NCBI RefSeq assembly: GCF_022808675.1
Contig: NZ_JAKZKV010000007.1
Location: 62,001-126,000 of the forward strand
Source of the DNA: Parabacteroides sp. FAFU027
GTDB lineage: Bacteria > Bacteroidota > Bacteroidia > Bacteroidales > UBA7332
DNA: 64,000 nt
Reading direction: 5' to 3'
In this document: positions 17,689 to 26,595 of the stretch, piece after piece
Layout: the number at the start of each line of letters is the position of its first letter
How positions within the stretch are numbered: the first letter of the stretch is position 1
The notes under the pieces: model-generated
Told to the model about the DNA's origin: nothing
Database searches by the model: none
Seen by the model: the letters and a program-made list of their open reading frames with translations, nothing else
Made by a program: the position numbers and the translations under genes

Positions 17689-18567
17689 TTACATAAAAAA
17701 CAGACTCACCCCAATAATACTGATTATGGCCCCTACAATCTGCTGAATCTTAATCTTTTCATTAAACATGACAGAAGAAGGCCAGATAATAAATATCGGA
17801 ACGAGAGCCATCAGTGTAGAGGCAATCCCCGTATTGGTATGCTGTATGGAAAAAAGCGCCAGTGCAACACCGACAAAAGGGCCAAAAACTGCGCCTACTG
17901 TTACTGCCTGCATACCCGCTTTATCCCTGAATGCCCGAATAACATGAGACCAACGTTTCATCAGGGTAATCATCACGATAAAGCCAACTAAGCCAAACAA
18001 AGCTCTGATTTGTGTAGCAGCCAGAGCATCATACGTTCCGATACCCTTTTTACTCAGAATAATACCTCCGGATTGCCCAAGGGCTCCTCCCAAAGCAAAC
18101 ATCAGTCCTTTGAAAGGAATATTCAGTTTCATTTTCCGGTTGGAAATAGCGGTAACAATACCAGTCACACTGACCATAATGGCAGTAACCTCCAGGGCAT
18201 TCAGCTTCTCCTCCAGAAAGAACCAGCCAATCATTGCTGTCAGCATGGGTGAAAAGCTCATTATCAACGCTGCCGTGCGCGAACCGACAATCATGTAGGA
18301 CTTAAACAACAGTAAATCACCCAGATAAAATCCGATAAAACCGGATAAGCCCAACCAAAACCATTGATATCCGGTAGCATCTGAAGGAAAGAAAATCCCT
18401 TTGGTAAGCAAAGTGGTGATACCCAAAAACAAAATTGCAAAAAACAAGCGGATAAAATTGACAGGCAATGACCCTATTCTACTTCCTGCCTTTTCGAAAA
18501 ACAAAGCGCTCAGTGTCCAGCAAACAGACACTCCCAGCCCGGCTATCTCTCCTATATGTGCTAACAT
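17689..18567 (-). CDS. EamA/DMT-family transporter
   Basis: 292 residues with ten predicted membrane helices in two EamA repeats. Typical features include VNFIRLFFAILFLG in the first repeat, FLEEKLNALE at its end and FNEKIKIQQIVGAIISIIGV at the second. It probably exports a small metabolite or amino acid, but the substrate cannot be inferred. It reads away from the ilv operon, sharing the 545-bp intergenic region; its own promoter is at 18585-18614. Proximity to the ilv genes is suggestive but weak evidence for amino-acid export. Confidence 0.9.
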   Translation of the reverse strand: MLAHIGEIAGLGVSVCWTLSALFFEKAGSRIGSLPVNFIRLFFAILFLGITTLLTKGIFFPSDATGYQWFWLGLSGFIGFYLGDLLLFKSYMIVGSRTAALIMSFSPMLTAMIGWFFLEEKLNALEVTAIMVSVTGIVTAISNRKMKLNIPFKGLMFALGGALGQSGGIILSKKGIGTYDALAATQIRALFGLVGFIVMITLMKRWSHVIRAFRDKAGMQAVTVGAVFGPFVGVALALFSIQHTNTGIASTLMALVPIFIIWPSSVMFNEKIKIQQIVGAIISIIGVSLFFM

Positions 18568-18584
18568 AATGATCTTTTTTTTTG

Positions 18585-18614
18585 CAAAGGTAGAGCTATT
18601 CTATCAGTTTTCAA
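18585..18614 (-). promoter_or_regulatory. Promoter of the EamA transporter gene
   Basis: On the minus strand TTG (18612-18614), 19 bp, TACCTTTG (18585-18592). Transcription would start near 18579, about 12 nt before the ATG. Confidence 0.6.
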
Positions 18615-18751
18615 TCTTTGCAAACTTGAGTATCAATGATTACATTCTGGCTATAATACTGAATGAAACCTTCCATCATTTATAATATCAAACAAATACC
18701 ACGCCCCAACTTTCAGTTTCGCAGAAATAACAACATTTTTCTAACAGAAAA

Positions 18752-18782
18752 TTTGGAAGAATAAATAGAATCGCTATATTTG
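18752..18782 (+). promoter_or_regulatory. Promoter of the ilvDBN operon
   Basis: TTTG (18752-18755), 19 bp, TATATTTG (18775-18782): a consensus Bacteroidota promoter. The expected start near 18789 is ~17 nt before the leader-peptide ATG. Confidence 0.8.
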
Positions 18783-18805
18783 CAAAATCAAAGAATCAAA
18801 GCATA

Positions 18806-18868
18806 ATGATTTACAACTTACATATCGTCTCTGTTAATGTCGTTCTAGTGGTCTGGAAACGCAAATGA
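18806..18868 (+). CDS. ilv leader peptide (20 aa)
   Basis: ATG at 18806 and TGA at 18866-18868 frame a 20-residue peptide in which ten residues are branched-chain: Ile 2 and 7, Leu 5 and 14, Val 8, 10, 12, 13, 15 and 16. Residues 7-16 read IVSVNVVLVV. This composition directly upstream of a terminator and ilvD is the hallmark of ribosome-mediated attenuation. The stop codon overlaps the antiterminator strand at 18867-18874. Confidence 0.88.
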   Translation: MIYNLHIVSVNVVLVVWKRK

Positions 18869-18940
18869 GAAAGGTATGTAGTTAAAAGAACTATAAGCAG
18901 TTATTGTCAAAGCCTTTCTCGTTGTCGGGAAAGGCTTTTT
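18867..18940 (+). promoter_or_regulatory. ilv attenuator: alternative antiterminator and terminator
   Basis: GAGAAAGG (18867-18874) is exactly complementary to CCTTTCTC (18913-18920). The latter is also most of the left arm of the terminator AAAGCCTTTC (18909-18918) / GAAAGGCTTT (18929-18938), which runs into T (18936-18940). The two hairpins exclude each other. A ribosome that finishes the leader covers 18867-18874 and allows termination; stalling on Ile/Val/Leu codons leaves it free and allows read-through. The mechanism is inferred from known attenuators. Confidence 0.83.
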
Positions 18941-19112
18941 CAGTTTTAATCCGTATTTTTGCACGGCAAAAATGGCCGACTGTTAAAATAGTCATCCAAC
19001 ATAACAGGATTTACATAGAAACATCGAAATTATACGTGGCAAACAGCTCTTTATCAATCGGGAACAACTCCCCAGAAAAAGATTCTGACCGCCGATTAAA
19101 TTCAAACAAACA

Positions 19113-20945
19113 ATGAAAAATCAGTTACGCAGTTCGTTCAGCACACAAGGCCGCAGAATGGCCGGTGCACGCTCTCTCTGGAAAGCCAACGGGATGAAAA
19201 GTGAACAATTAGGCAAACCTATCATCGCCATAGTCAACTCATTTACTCAGTTTGTACCGGGACACGTCCACCTTCACGAAATCGGACAAAAGGTGAAAGC
19301 CGAAATCGAAAAACTGGGCTGCTTTGCTGCTGAATTCAACACCATCGCTATCGACGATGGAATCGCAATGGGACACGACGGTATGCTATATTCCCTCCCT
19401 TCACGCGACCTGATTGCCGACAGCGTTGAATATATGGTTAATGCACACAAAGCCGATGCTATGGTGTGTATCTCCAACTGTGACAAGATCACTCCGGGTA
19501 TGCTGATGGCTGCTATGCGCCTCAATATCCCTGCAGTTTTCGTATCAGGTGGTCCGATGGAAGCCGGAGAGCTCGACGGCAAACACCTTGACCTGATCGA
19601 CGCCATGGTACAGGCAGCTGACGACAGCGTTAGCGATGAACAAGTAGCTAAAGTAGAGGCTTCGGCCTGTCCTACCTGTGGTAGCTGTTCGGGAATGTTT
19701 ACCGCCAACTCGATGAACTGCCTCAACGAAGCCATCGGTCTGGCCCTGCCGGGTAACGGTACTATCGTGGCTACTCACGCCAACCGTACCCAACTGTTTG
19801 TTGACGCAGCCAAGCTGATCGTTGAAAACGCATACAAATATTACCGCGACGGAGACGACAGCGTATTGCCACGCTCTATCGCTACCCGTTCTGCCTTTAT
19901 GAATGCGATGGCACTCGATATTGCCATGGGTGGTTCTACCAACACGGTTCTTCACCTCCTTGCTATTGCCAACGAAGCGGAAGTTGATTTCAAAATGGCT
20001 GACATTGACGCACTTTCACGCAAAACTCCTTGTTTGTGCAAAGTAGCTCCAAACTCGCAGAAGTACCACATTCAGGACGTTAACCGTGCCGGAGGTATCA
20101 TGGCCATCATGTCGGAGTTGAACAAAATCGGATTGATTGACACAAATGTAAGTCGTGCTGACGGTCTGACATTGGGCGAAGCGATCGACAAATTTGACAT
20201 CAACAGCCCGAATGTTACCGAGGTTGCCATTGACAAATACAAAAGTGCCCCTGCTCACCGCTTCAATCTGGTGATGGGTTCACAAGATTCTAAATACAAA
20301 GAGCTGGATACTGACCGTGTAAACGGCTGTATCCGCAATTACGATAACGCTTATGTAAAAGACGGCGGTTTGGCTGTCCTTTTCGGAAACATCGCGCTCA
20401 ACGGCTGTGTGGTTAAGACCGCCGGAGTAGATGAAAGCTGCTTCCTTTTCAAAGGAACGGCGAAAGTATTCACATCGCAGGATACAGCCTGTGATGGAAT
20501 CCTGAGAGGAACAGTACAAGCCGGAGACGTCGTGGTGATCACTCACGAAGGGCCTAAAGGCGGCCCGGGTATGCAGGAGATGCTTTATCCGACCTCATAC
20601 ATCAAATCACGCCACCTCGGTAAAGAGTGTGCGTTGATTACCGACGGTCGCTTCTCCGGAGGTACTTCAGGTCTTTCTATCGGCCACATCTCTCCGGAAG
20701 CAGCTTCGGGCGGTAATATCGGCTTGGTTCAGACAGGCGATATCATCGAGATCAACATCCCGGCCCGTTCTATCAACCTGTTGGTCAGTGACGAGGAGTT
20801 AGCCGAAAGACGCAAAGCCGAAGAAGCACGAGGTAAAGATGCCTTTAAACCCAAAGACAGAAACCGCGTTGTTTCTAAAGCACTCCGCGCTTACGCCAGC
20901 ATGGTAGCTTCGGCTGATATGGGTGCTGTAAGAATTGTGGAATAA
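19113..20945 (+). CDS. ilvD: Dihydroxy-acid dehydratase
   Basis: 610 residues, full length. It dehydrates dihydroxy-isovalerate and dihydroxy-methylvalerate to the 2-oxo acids, third common step of branched-chain amino acid synthesis, using an iron-sulphur cluster. Visible signatures are [13 protein letters not shown] (about 120-132), [19 protein letters not shown] (about 188-206) with cluster cysteines, and near the end [19 protein letters not shown]. It is the first structural gene of the operon, about 170 nt after the attenuator, and is followed after 132 bp (with a 27-bp palindrome) by ilvB. Confidence 0.98.
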   Translation: MKNQLRSSFSTQGRRMAGARSLWKANGMKSEQLGKPIIAIVNSFTQFVPGHVHLHEIGQKVKAEIEKLGCFAAEFNTIAIDDGIAMGHDGMLYSLPSRDLIADSVEYMVNAHKADAMVCISNCDKITPGMLMAAMRLNIPAVFVSGGPMEAGELDGKHLDLIDAMVQAADDSVSDEQVAKVEASACPTCGSCSGMFTANSMNCLNEAIGLALPGNGTIVATHANRTQLFVDAAKLIVENAYKYYRDGDDSVLPRSIATRSAFMNAMALDIAMGGSTNTVLHLLAIANEAEVDFKMADIDALSRKTPCLCKVAPNSQKYHIQDVNRAGGIMAIMSELNKIGLIDTNVSRADGLTLGEAIDKFDINSPNVTEVAIDKYKSAPAHRFNLVMGSQDSKYKELDTDRVNGCIRNYDNAYVKDGGLAVLFGNIALNGCVVKTAGVDESCFLFKGTAKVFTSQDTACDGILRGTVQAGDVVVITHEGPKGGPGMQEMLYPTSYIKSRHLGKECALITDGRFSGGTSGLSIGHISPEAASGGNIGLVQTGDIIEINIPARSINLLVSDEELAERRKAEEARGKDAFKPKDRNRVVSKALRAYASMVASADMGAVRIVE

Positions 20946-20989
20946 AATTCTATCTTAAAGAATTCATAACTGAGAACATTCAGTTAAAA

Positions 20990-21016
20990 CCTAACAGGTT
21001 TTTAAAACCTGTTAGG
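20990..21016. repeat. Perfect 27-bp palindrome between ilvD and ilvB, dispersed repeat copy 2
   Basis: CCTAACAGGTTT-TTA-AAACCTGTTAGG, with 12-bp arms. A 24-bp exact copy is at 5707-5730. Without a T tract it may be an mRNA-stability or processing hairpin rather than a terminator, since ilvB has no obvious own promoter. Confidence 0.75.
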
Positions 21017-21077
21017 GCTACAATAACATCAAGTTTTAACTATTTTCCCAAACGATAAAATCAGAAAGGGATCTGCT

Positions 21078-22778
21078 ATGAGCAAAGAACTAATTTCAGG
21101 CGCGGAAGCATTAATGAGATCACTGATCCATGAAGGGGTTGATACCATCTTTGGATATCCCGGCGGTGCCATCATGCCGGTTTACGATGCTTTACACGAC
21201 CATCAGGATAAAATCAAACACATTTTGGTTCGTCACGAACAAGGTGCAACCCATGCGGCACAAGGATATGCCCGCGTTAGTGGTAAAACAGGTGTCGCAC
21301 TTGTTACTTCCGGTCCGGCAGCAACAAATGCCATTACCGGTATTGCCGATGCCATGATTGATAGCACACCTATGGTTGTCATCATCGGTCAGGTAGGAGC
21401 TGCACTATTGGGAACAGACGCATTCCAGGAAACGGATGTAGTAAGTATTACCCAGCCTATTACCAAATGGAGCTACCAGGTACGCAATGCAGAAGATCTC
21501 CCCGGTGCAATTGCCCGTGCATTTTATATCGCACGAGAAGGCCGTCCGGGTCCTGTTGTGATTGACTTTGCTAAAAACGCTCAAATCGCAAAACTCGAAT
21601 ATAGCTATAAAAAATGCACCTTCATCCGCAGCTTCGTTCCGGTACCAGATGTGGAACCATGGTCCATTGAAGCTGCTGCTGCGTTGATCAACTCAGCAAA
21701 AAAACCTTTTGCATTGATTGGCCAGGGGGTTATCCTTGCCAATGCTGAAAAAGAGTTGAATGCCTTCCTTGAAAAAGCAGACATTCCTGCGGGATGGACT
21801 TTGCTTGGTTCGTCTGCAATGCCGACTGAGCACCGTCTGAACAAAGGTATGCTGGGAATGCACGGAAACATCGGTCCAAACATAAAAACCAACGAATGCG
21901 ATGTTTTGATCGCTATCGGTATGCGTTTTGACGACCGTGTAACGAGTGATTTGAACACTTATGCCAAACAGGCCCGTGTGATTCACTTCGACATTGACCC
22001 GGCTGAGATCAACAAGAATGTAAAAGCGGAAGTAGCTGTATTGGGTGATGCCAAACAAACATTGGAATTGGTTACCGAAAAACTGAATGCAGCTAAACAT
22101 ACCGAATGGATTGATTCATTCACCGAATACGAACAAACCGAACAAGAGAAAGTAATCGAACCGGAACTTAATCCGACAAGTCACGAAATCTCCATGGGTG
22201 AAGTAATCCGTAAAGTTTCGGAAGCCACCGAAAACAAAGCGGTATTGGTAACCGACGTAGGTCAGAACCAAATGATGGCTTCCCGTTATTTCAAATTTAC
22301 CCAATCCCGCAGCATGGTTACATCGGGCGGATTGGGCACGATGGGATTCGGACTTCCGGCTGCTATCGGGGCTAAAATCGGAGCACCAGACCGTACTGTT
22401 TGTCTCTTTACCGGTGACGGTGGTATGCAAATGACCATCCAGGAGCTGGGAACTATACTGCAGGAAGGTACAGGTGTGAAAATGATTATCCTGAATAATA
22501 ACTTCCTAGGTATGGTACGCCAGTGGCAGGAACTCTTCTTCAATGACCGTTACTCGGAAACCCACATGAAGAATCCGGATTTCATCATGATTGCCCAAGC
22601 ATACGGGATCAAAGGTCGTTCGGTTTCTCAGCGTGAGGATCTTGATGGCGCCATTGCCGAGATGCTCAGCGATGACCAGCCCTATTTGCTTGAGGTGAAA
22701 GTTGAAACCAAAGGTATGGTTTATCCGATGATCCCTACCGGAGCATCTATTTCTAACATTTTACTGGGTGATAAATAA
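21078..22778 (+). CDS. ilvB: Acetolactate synthase, large catalytic subunit
   Basis: 566 residues. It condenses pyruvate with pyruvate or 2-oxobutyrate, the first common step for valine/leucine and isoleucine. Thiamine diphosphate enzyme motifs are clear: IFGYPGGAIMPVYDALH near the N-terminus, the catalytic Glu in RHEQGATHAAQGYAR (about 52-66), a central FAD-associated domain with IGMRFDDR, and the ThDP/Mg motif GDGGMQMT...LNNNFLGMV near residues 450-480. The regulatory subunit ilvN follows after 46 bp. Confidence 0.98.
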   Translation: MSKELISGAEALMRSLIHEGVDTIFGYPGGAIMPVYDALHDHQDKIKHILVRHEQGATHAAQGYARVSGKTGVALVTSGPAATNAITGIADAMIDSTPMVVIIGQVGAALLGTDAFQETDVVSITQPITKWSYQVRNAEDLPGAIARAFYIAREGRPGPVVIDFAKNAQIAKLEYSYKKCTFIRSFVPVPDVEPWSIEAAAALINSAKKPFALIGQGVILANAEKELNAFLEKADIPAGWTLLGSSAMPTEHRLNKGMLGMHGNIGPNIKTNECDVLIAIGMRFDDRVTSDLNTYAKQARVIHFDIDPAEINKNVKAEVAVLGDAKQTLELVTEKLNAAKHTEWIDSFTEYEQTEQEKVIEPELNPTSHEISMGEVIRKVSEATENKAVLVTDVGQNQMMASRYFKFTQSRSMVTSGGLGTMGFGLPAAIGAKIGAPDRTVCLFTGDGGMQMTIQELGTILQEGTGVKMIILNNNFLGMVRQWQELFFNDRYSETHMKNPDFIMIAQAYGIKGRSVSQREDLDGAIAEMLSDDQPYLLEVKVETKGMVYPMIPTGASISNILLGDK

Positions 22779-22824
22779 TCCCACCAATAACGGTAACGTA
22801 GAACATTAAACTTTGCACCGAATT

Positions 22825-23355
22825 ATGGAACTATTTACTATCATCGTTTTTTCGGAAAACCAACCCGGACTCCTGAGCCAGGTTTCGAATATATTCACAC
22901 GTCGTCAGATCAATATTGAAAGCCTGACCGTTTCTGCCTCTTCGATCGAGGGTATCCACAAATACACCATCACCGTTTTCTCAACCAAAGACATGGTGGA
23001 TAAAGTGGTTAAGCAGATCGAAAAGCGCGTAGATGTGGTTAAAGCTTACTTCTATACTGATGAAGAGGTTATTTATCAGGAAATTGCACTCTACAAAGTG
23101 GCAACCAACATCATCGTTGACCATGTAGAAGTGGAAAATCTGGTTCGTAAGTACAATGCCCGTTTTCTGGAAATCAACCGCGATTACGCCGTACTTGAAC
23201 TTACAGGACATACGGAAGATACCCAGTTATTCTTTGAAGAGCTGAAACAATACGGAGTAATGCAGTTTGTTCGTTCAGGACGGATTGCCATTACCAAGAG
23301 CTCAAAGGAGCTGCTGAGTAATTTCCTTGAAAAGAGGGCTGAAAAAGCAGACTAA
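22825..23355 (+). CDS. ilvN: Acetolactate synthase, small regulatory subunit
   Basis: 176 residues from ATG 22825 (an in-frame TTG at 22813 is less likely). An N-terminal ACT domain (about 1-75: ELFTIIVFSENQPGLLSQVS, then the INIESLTVS segment) gives valine feedback control; the C-terminal domain (about 85-165) contacts the catalytic subunit. It ends TAATG, so its stop overlaps the start of the thioesterase gene by one base, suggesting translational coupling. Confidence 0.96.
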   Translation: MELFTIIVFSENQPGLLSQVSNIFTRRQINIESLTVSASSIEGIHKYTITVFSTKDMVDKVVKQIEKRVDVVKAYFYTDEEVIYQEIALYKVATNIIVDHVEVENLVRKYNARFLEINRDYAVLELTGHTEDTQLFFEELKQYGVMQFVRSGRIAITKSSKELLSNFLEKRAEKAD

Positions 23356-24086
23356 TGAACCGGATAGGTAGTTACACCTTTAGTATAGAAGCGGGAGACG
23401 TCGATATTTTTGGAAAATATCCGTTACCGGTACTCGTGCGAAAGATGCTTGACTGCGCCGGATACCATGCTGACGAACGAGGCTGGGGGCTCCGCCATTT
23501 AAATGCAGGGAACTGTTCCTGGGTATTAGCCAGAGCTGCTATTGAGTTGGAGAGCTTTCCTGAAATCTATGACCATATTGTTATTCAGACCTGGGTTGAA
23601 GATTTGAATAAACATTTCTCTACCCGGAATTTCTGTTTTCAGAATCAAAAAGGTGAAATTTTAGGTTACGCACGCACTGTGTGGTCAATGATAGACCTGA
23701 ACACCCGAAAGGCTGCAGATCTAACAGCTGTAAGCGACATCAGCAATCACAAAGTTGACAAAGAGTGTCCAATCGATAAACCTGGCAAAATCGGGATTGT
23801 ATCAAGCGAACCGGAATATTTTCATGATGTGAAATATTCAGATTTGGATTTCAACGGACATGTCAATACCTGCAAGTATGTGGAGCATATCATTAACCTG
23901 TTTTCATCAGACATTAAGCAAATCGGAGAACTAAACAGATTTGACATCACATTCATGTCGGAATCAAAACCCGGAGATAAGCTTCATTTTCACCGGGCAA
24001 CAGCCTCCGATCACGAAACTCAGATCGAAATCACGGGACATAACTCCCGGTCAATTTGCAGAGCTAAAATTACATTTAAGAAATAA
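23355..24086 (+). CDS. Acyl-ACP thioesterase
   Basis: 243 residues with two hotdog folds in tandem, as in plant FatA/FatB-like bacterial enzymes. The first repeat contains WVLARAAIELESFP and WVEDLNKHFSTRNF; the second carries the catalytic segment SDLDFNGHVNTCKYVEHI (about 161-178), with Asn and His as expected. It releases fatty acids from acyl carrier protein. It shares one base with the ilvN stop, so it is part of the ilv operon; linkage of a thioesterase with ilv genes is seen in other Bacteroidales, perhaps relating to branched-chain acyl primers (inference). A clean terminator follows. Confidence 0.93.
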   Translation: MNRIGSYTFSIEAGDVDIFGKYPLPVLVRKMLDCAGYHADERGWGLRHLNAGNCSWVLARAAIELESFPEIYDHIVIQTWVEDLNKHFSTRNFCFQNQKGEILGYARTVWSMIDLNTRKAADLTAVSDISNHKVDKECPIDKPGKIGIVSSEPEYFHDVKYSDLDFNGHVNTCKYVEHIINLFSSDIKQIGELNRFDITFMSESKPGDKLHFHRATASDHETQIEITGHNSRSICRAKITFKK

Positions 24087-24109
24087 AAGCCGGATTTAGT
24101 CCGGCTTTT
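24085..24109 (+). terminator. Terminator of the ilv operon
   Basis: AAAAGCCGGA (24085-24094), loop TTTAG, TCCGGCTTTT (24100-24109) and further T. Confidence 0.88.
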
Positions 24110-24181
24110 TTATTCTCATTTACTGGTAAAAAAATACCCCCTGCAATCGCAGAAGGTACTCTGATATAATAAACTTAAAAT

Positions 24182-25162
24182 CTATTTCATACAATATAAC
24201 CAAGCCTCTTTATACTCCTCCCGGTCATCCCTGATCTTGTTCAGATATTTCATGGCAGAATCCTTATCAGCAAATCCCTTCAGATAGGTACGCATCTTGC
24301 TTCCCATCTTTTTCACTCCAACATGAGGGACACCCAACTCTGAAAGCTGTTCTTTATGCCGGTTAGCTGCATGTTCGGTCTGGAAACTACCCAGCACGAT
24401 AAAATAGTGCAACTCTTCGACTACGGAATCCCTAGGTTCGACTGCTTGTTCTATCTTTTTCTCCACGACGACTGTATCCTTCATTATGACCGTATCTTTC
24501 TTGACCGAAGGCGTTACAGGGGAATGTGGTTTCGAAAACTCCAACCGCGAAATCATACCTGCACAACTGATGTTTGAGCGTTGATCCTTTACCGGAGATG
24601 AAAACACCCACAATATCATTATCGCCGCAGCAGAAGCCATAGCCCGAAGCATTTTGCGCTTACTGAAACGGATATGAATAATATCTCCCTCCTGCTCAGC
24701 AAACGGTTTGCGCTCGGCTGGTTGTGGTTTTGCTTTTTGCTGAATCTGATCCAATGTTTTCAATTGCAGCGGAGCAAAACCCAAACATTCAAGGTCTGTG
24801 GAAACATTATCTTTTGGTTCAAATAGCAAAGTTTGCTCTTCATCGAAAGAGAACTTTCCTATTTCCCCAAATTCAATACTCTTTTGATGAGATAATTCGG
24901 CATTGAAAATCCCGACCTCATTATTCAACAGACGCCGTGCTTCAGAATAGCTGATCCCCTGCGTTTGAGAAATTGATGAGATGAGAATCCCGTCATCATG
25001 CACCAAACCCGGATTAAAACAGATCTCCCGCGATGGAGGCAGAATGCTTGATTCTGTAATCAACGCATTATGCTGCTGTACCACAAAACCACCCCAGCCG
25101 GGAACAATCACGCAATCATTCTCGGTTAACAGGTATTCAATATGTGATATCAGAAGCTTCAT
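24182..25162 (-). CDS. HU/CCDC81-like and SPOR-domain membrane protein
   Basis: 326 residues. Residues ~1-118 resemble the paired HU-like (CCDC81-type) domains found in Bacteroidota envelope proteins (YLLTENDCVIVPGWGGFVV). A single membrane segment lies at about 170-190 (ASAAAIMILWVFSS), then a linker, and a C-terminal SPOR domain (about 250-326: YFIVLGSFQTEHAANRH ... YLKGFADKDSAM). SPOR domains bind denuded peptidoglycan at division sites, so a role at the septum is likely, with a cytoplasmic DNA-binding-like end. A -7 box (TATCTTTG, minus, 25263-25270) lies ~100 bp upstream. Confidence 0.87.
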   Translation of the reverse strand: MKLLISHIEYLLTENDCVIVPGWGGFVVQQHNALITESSILPPSREICFNPGLVHDDGILISSISQTQGISYSEARRLLNNEVGIFNAELSHQKSIEFGEIGKFSFDEEQTLLFEPKDNVSTDLECLGFAPLQLKTLDQIQQKAKPQPAERKPFAEQEGDIIHIRFSKRKMLRAMASAAAIMILWVFSSPVKDQRSNISCAGMISRLEFSKPHSPVTPSVKKDTVIMKDTVVVEKKIEQAVEPRDSVVEELHYFIVLGSFQTEHAANRHKEQLSELGVPHVGVKKMGSKMRTYLKGFADKDSAMKYLNKIRDDREEYKEAWLYCMK

Positions 25163-25468
25163 CCGAATAATTTAATCTTTGAAACAGATGGGAAACTCTC
25201 GATAAATCCATTTGCTACGGCTAATAAACACCGAATTGCGGATCCACCTTCGTTTCATAGTGCAAAGATAATTTTTATTCGCACTTTTCCGCTAATATAC
25301 TAAAGAAAGTTAGCAACAAAAACGATGATTTGCAGCACATTTCGCTTTTGATTCTGACATATTGCACCTATCCGGTTCAAGATTCACCAGAAGAGAAGCT
25401 TTTTTCATTTAGCAAAGACATACGTGTAACTTAATTTTGTACTTTTGCACTCTGAATCAGAAAACACG
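25163..25468. other. Divergent promoter region of the SPOR protein and pheS
   Basis: 306 bp. Minus-strand TATCTTTG at 25263-25270 serves the SPOR gene, and plus-strand TACTTTTG at 25440-25447 lies 22 bp before the pheS ATG. Neither has a perfect -33 element. No tRNA-like or T-box structure was recognised. Confidence 0.5.
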
Positions 25469-26494
25469 ATGATTATGATTGACAAAATTAAATCGTTGCT
25501 CGACGAAATATCCAACCTCACCGCTGCAAACCTTGACGAGGTAGAAGCGTTGCGTATCAAATACCTCAGTAAAAAGGGCGAAATCACCAGCCTGATGAAT
25601 GATTTTCGAAATGTTCCGGCTGAACAAAAACGTGAAGTTGGACAGCTTATCAATCAACTGAAAGATAAGGCGCAGGAAAAAATCAATACGCTCAAAGAAG
25701 TATTGGAAAGCCAAAACCTGGGCAGCGTAGAAGAAGACCTGACCCGCACGGCCTATCCGATTGCATTAGGTACACGCCACCCGCTTTCTATCGTCAAAAA
25801 CGAAATTTGCGATATTTTTGCCCGTCTTGGATTTACCATTGCCGAAGGGCCTGAAATCGAAGATGACTGGCACGTATTTTCTTCACTCAACTTTGCCGAA
25901 GACCACCCTGCACGTGATATGCAGGACACTTTTTTCATCCAGCGTAGTCCGGACGTGTTGCTTCGCACACACACCTCTTCTGTTCAGACTCGCGTCATGG
26001 AGAAAACCCAACCGCCTATCCGTATCATTTGCCCGGGACGCGTGTATCGCAACGAAGCGATTTCGTACCGTGCACACTGTTTCTTCCACCAGGTAGAAGC
26101 GCTGTATGTGGATAAAAACGTTTCATTTGCTGACCTGAAACAGGCTTTATTATACTTTGCAAAGGAGATGTTCGGAACCGAAACCAAAATTCGTCTCCGC
26201 CCGTCTTACTTCCCGTTTACAGAGCCATCGGCTGAAATGGATATCTCCTGTAACCTTTGCGGAGGAAAAGGCTGTCCATTCTGCAAACATACCGGATGGG
26301 TAGAAATCCTAGGTTGTGGCATGGTGGATCCGAACGTATTGGAAGCTTGCGGTATAGACAGCAAAGAATACACCGGATATGCCCTCGGTATGGGTATCGA
26401 ACGTATCACCAACCTGAAATACCAGGTAAAAGATCTCCGGATGTTCTCCGAAAATGATGTGCGGTTCCTGCGACAATTTGAATCCGCCTACTAA
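25469..26494 (+). CDS. pheS: Phenylalanyl-tRNA synthetase alpha subunit
   Basis: 341 residues from ATG 25469; an upstream in-frame TTG at 25445 sits on the -7 box and is rejected. The N-terminal coiled coil (about 1-80) binds tRNA. Class II catalytic motifs follow: the HPLSIVKNEI/FTIAEGPEIEDDW region, motif 2 with YRAHCFFHQVEALYVD, and motif 3 GMGIERI close to the C-terminus. It charges tRNA-Phe in an alpha2-beta2 enzyme; pheT is not adjacent, which is usual for many Bacteroidota. A cysteine cluster CNLCGGKGCPFCKHTGW sits in the insertion before motif 3. Confidence 0.97.
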   Translation: MIMIDKIKSLLDEISNLTAANLDEVEALRIKYLSKKGEITSLMNDFRNVPAEQKREVGQLINQLKDKAQEKINTLKEVLESQNLGSVEEDLTRTAYPIALGTRHPLSIVKNEICDIFARLGFTIAEGPEIEDDWHVFSSLNFAEDHPARDMQDTFFIQRSPDVLLRTHTSSVQTRVMEKTQPPIRIICPGRVYRNEAISYRAHCFFHQVEALYVDKNVSFADLKQALLYFAKEMFGTETKIRLRPSYFPFTEPSAEMDISCNLCGGKGCPFCKHTGWVEILGCGMVDPNVLEACGIDSKEYTGYALGMGIERITNLKYQVKDLRMFSENDVRFLRQFESAY

Positions 26495-26521
26495 GCTGAG
26501 GAAATCAGAAACAAATAATAT

Positions 26522-26574
26522 AAAGAGTTGTGAGTTAACAGGGTAAATTTTATCTTTGCCGCTCACAACTCTTT
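26522..26574 (+). terminator. pheS terminator enclosing the lgt promoter
   Basis: 13-bp perfect arms AAAGAGTTGTGAG (26522-26534) and CTCACAACTCTTT (26562-26574) followed by T. The 27-nt loop contains TATCTTTG (26551-26558), a -7 box that would start lgt transcription inside the terminator. Confidence 0.7.
26528..26558 (+). promoter_or_regulatory. Probable lgt promoter
   Basis: TTG (26528-26530), 20 bp, TATCTTTG (26551-26558). The start would be near 26565, ~30 nt before the lgt ATG. Confidence 0.55.
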
Positions 26575-26595
26575 TTACGTTAAACCAATACCACT

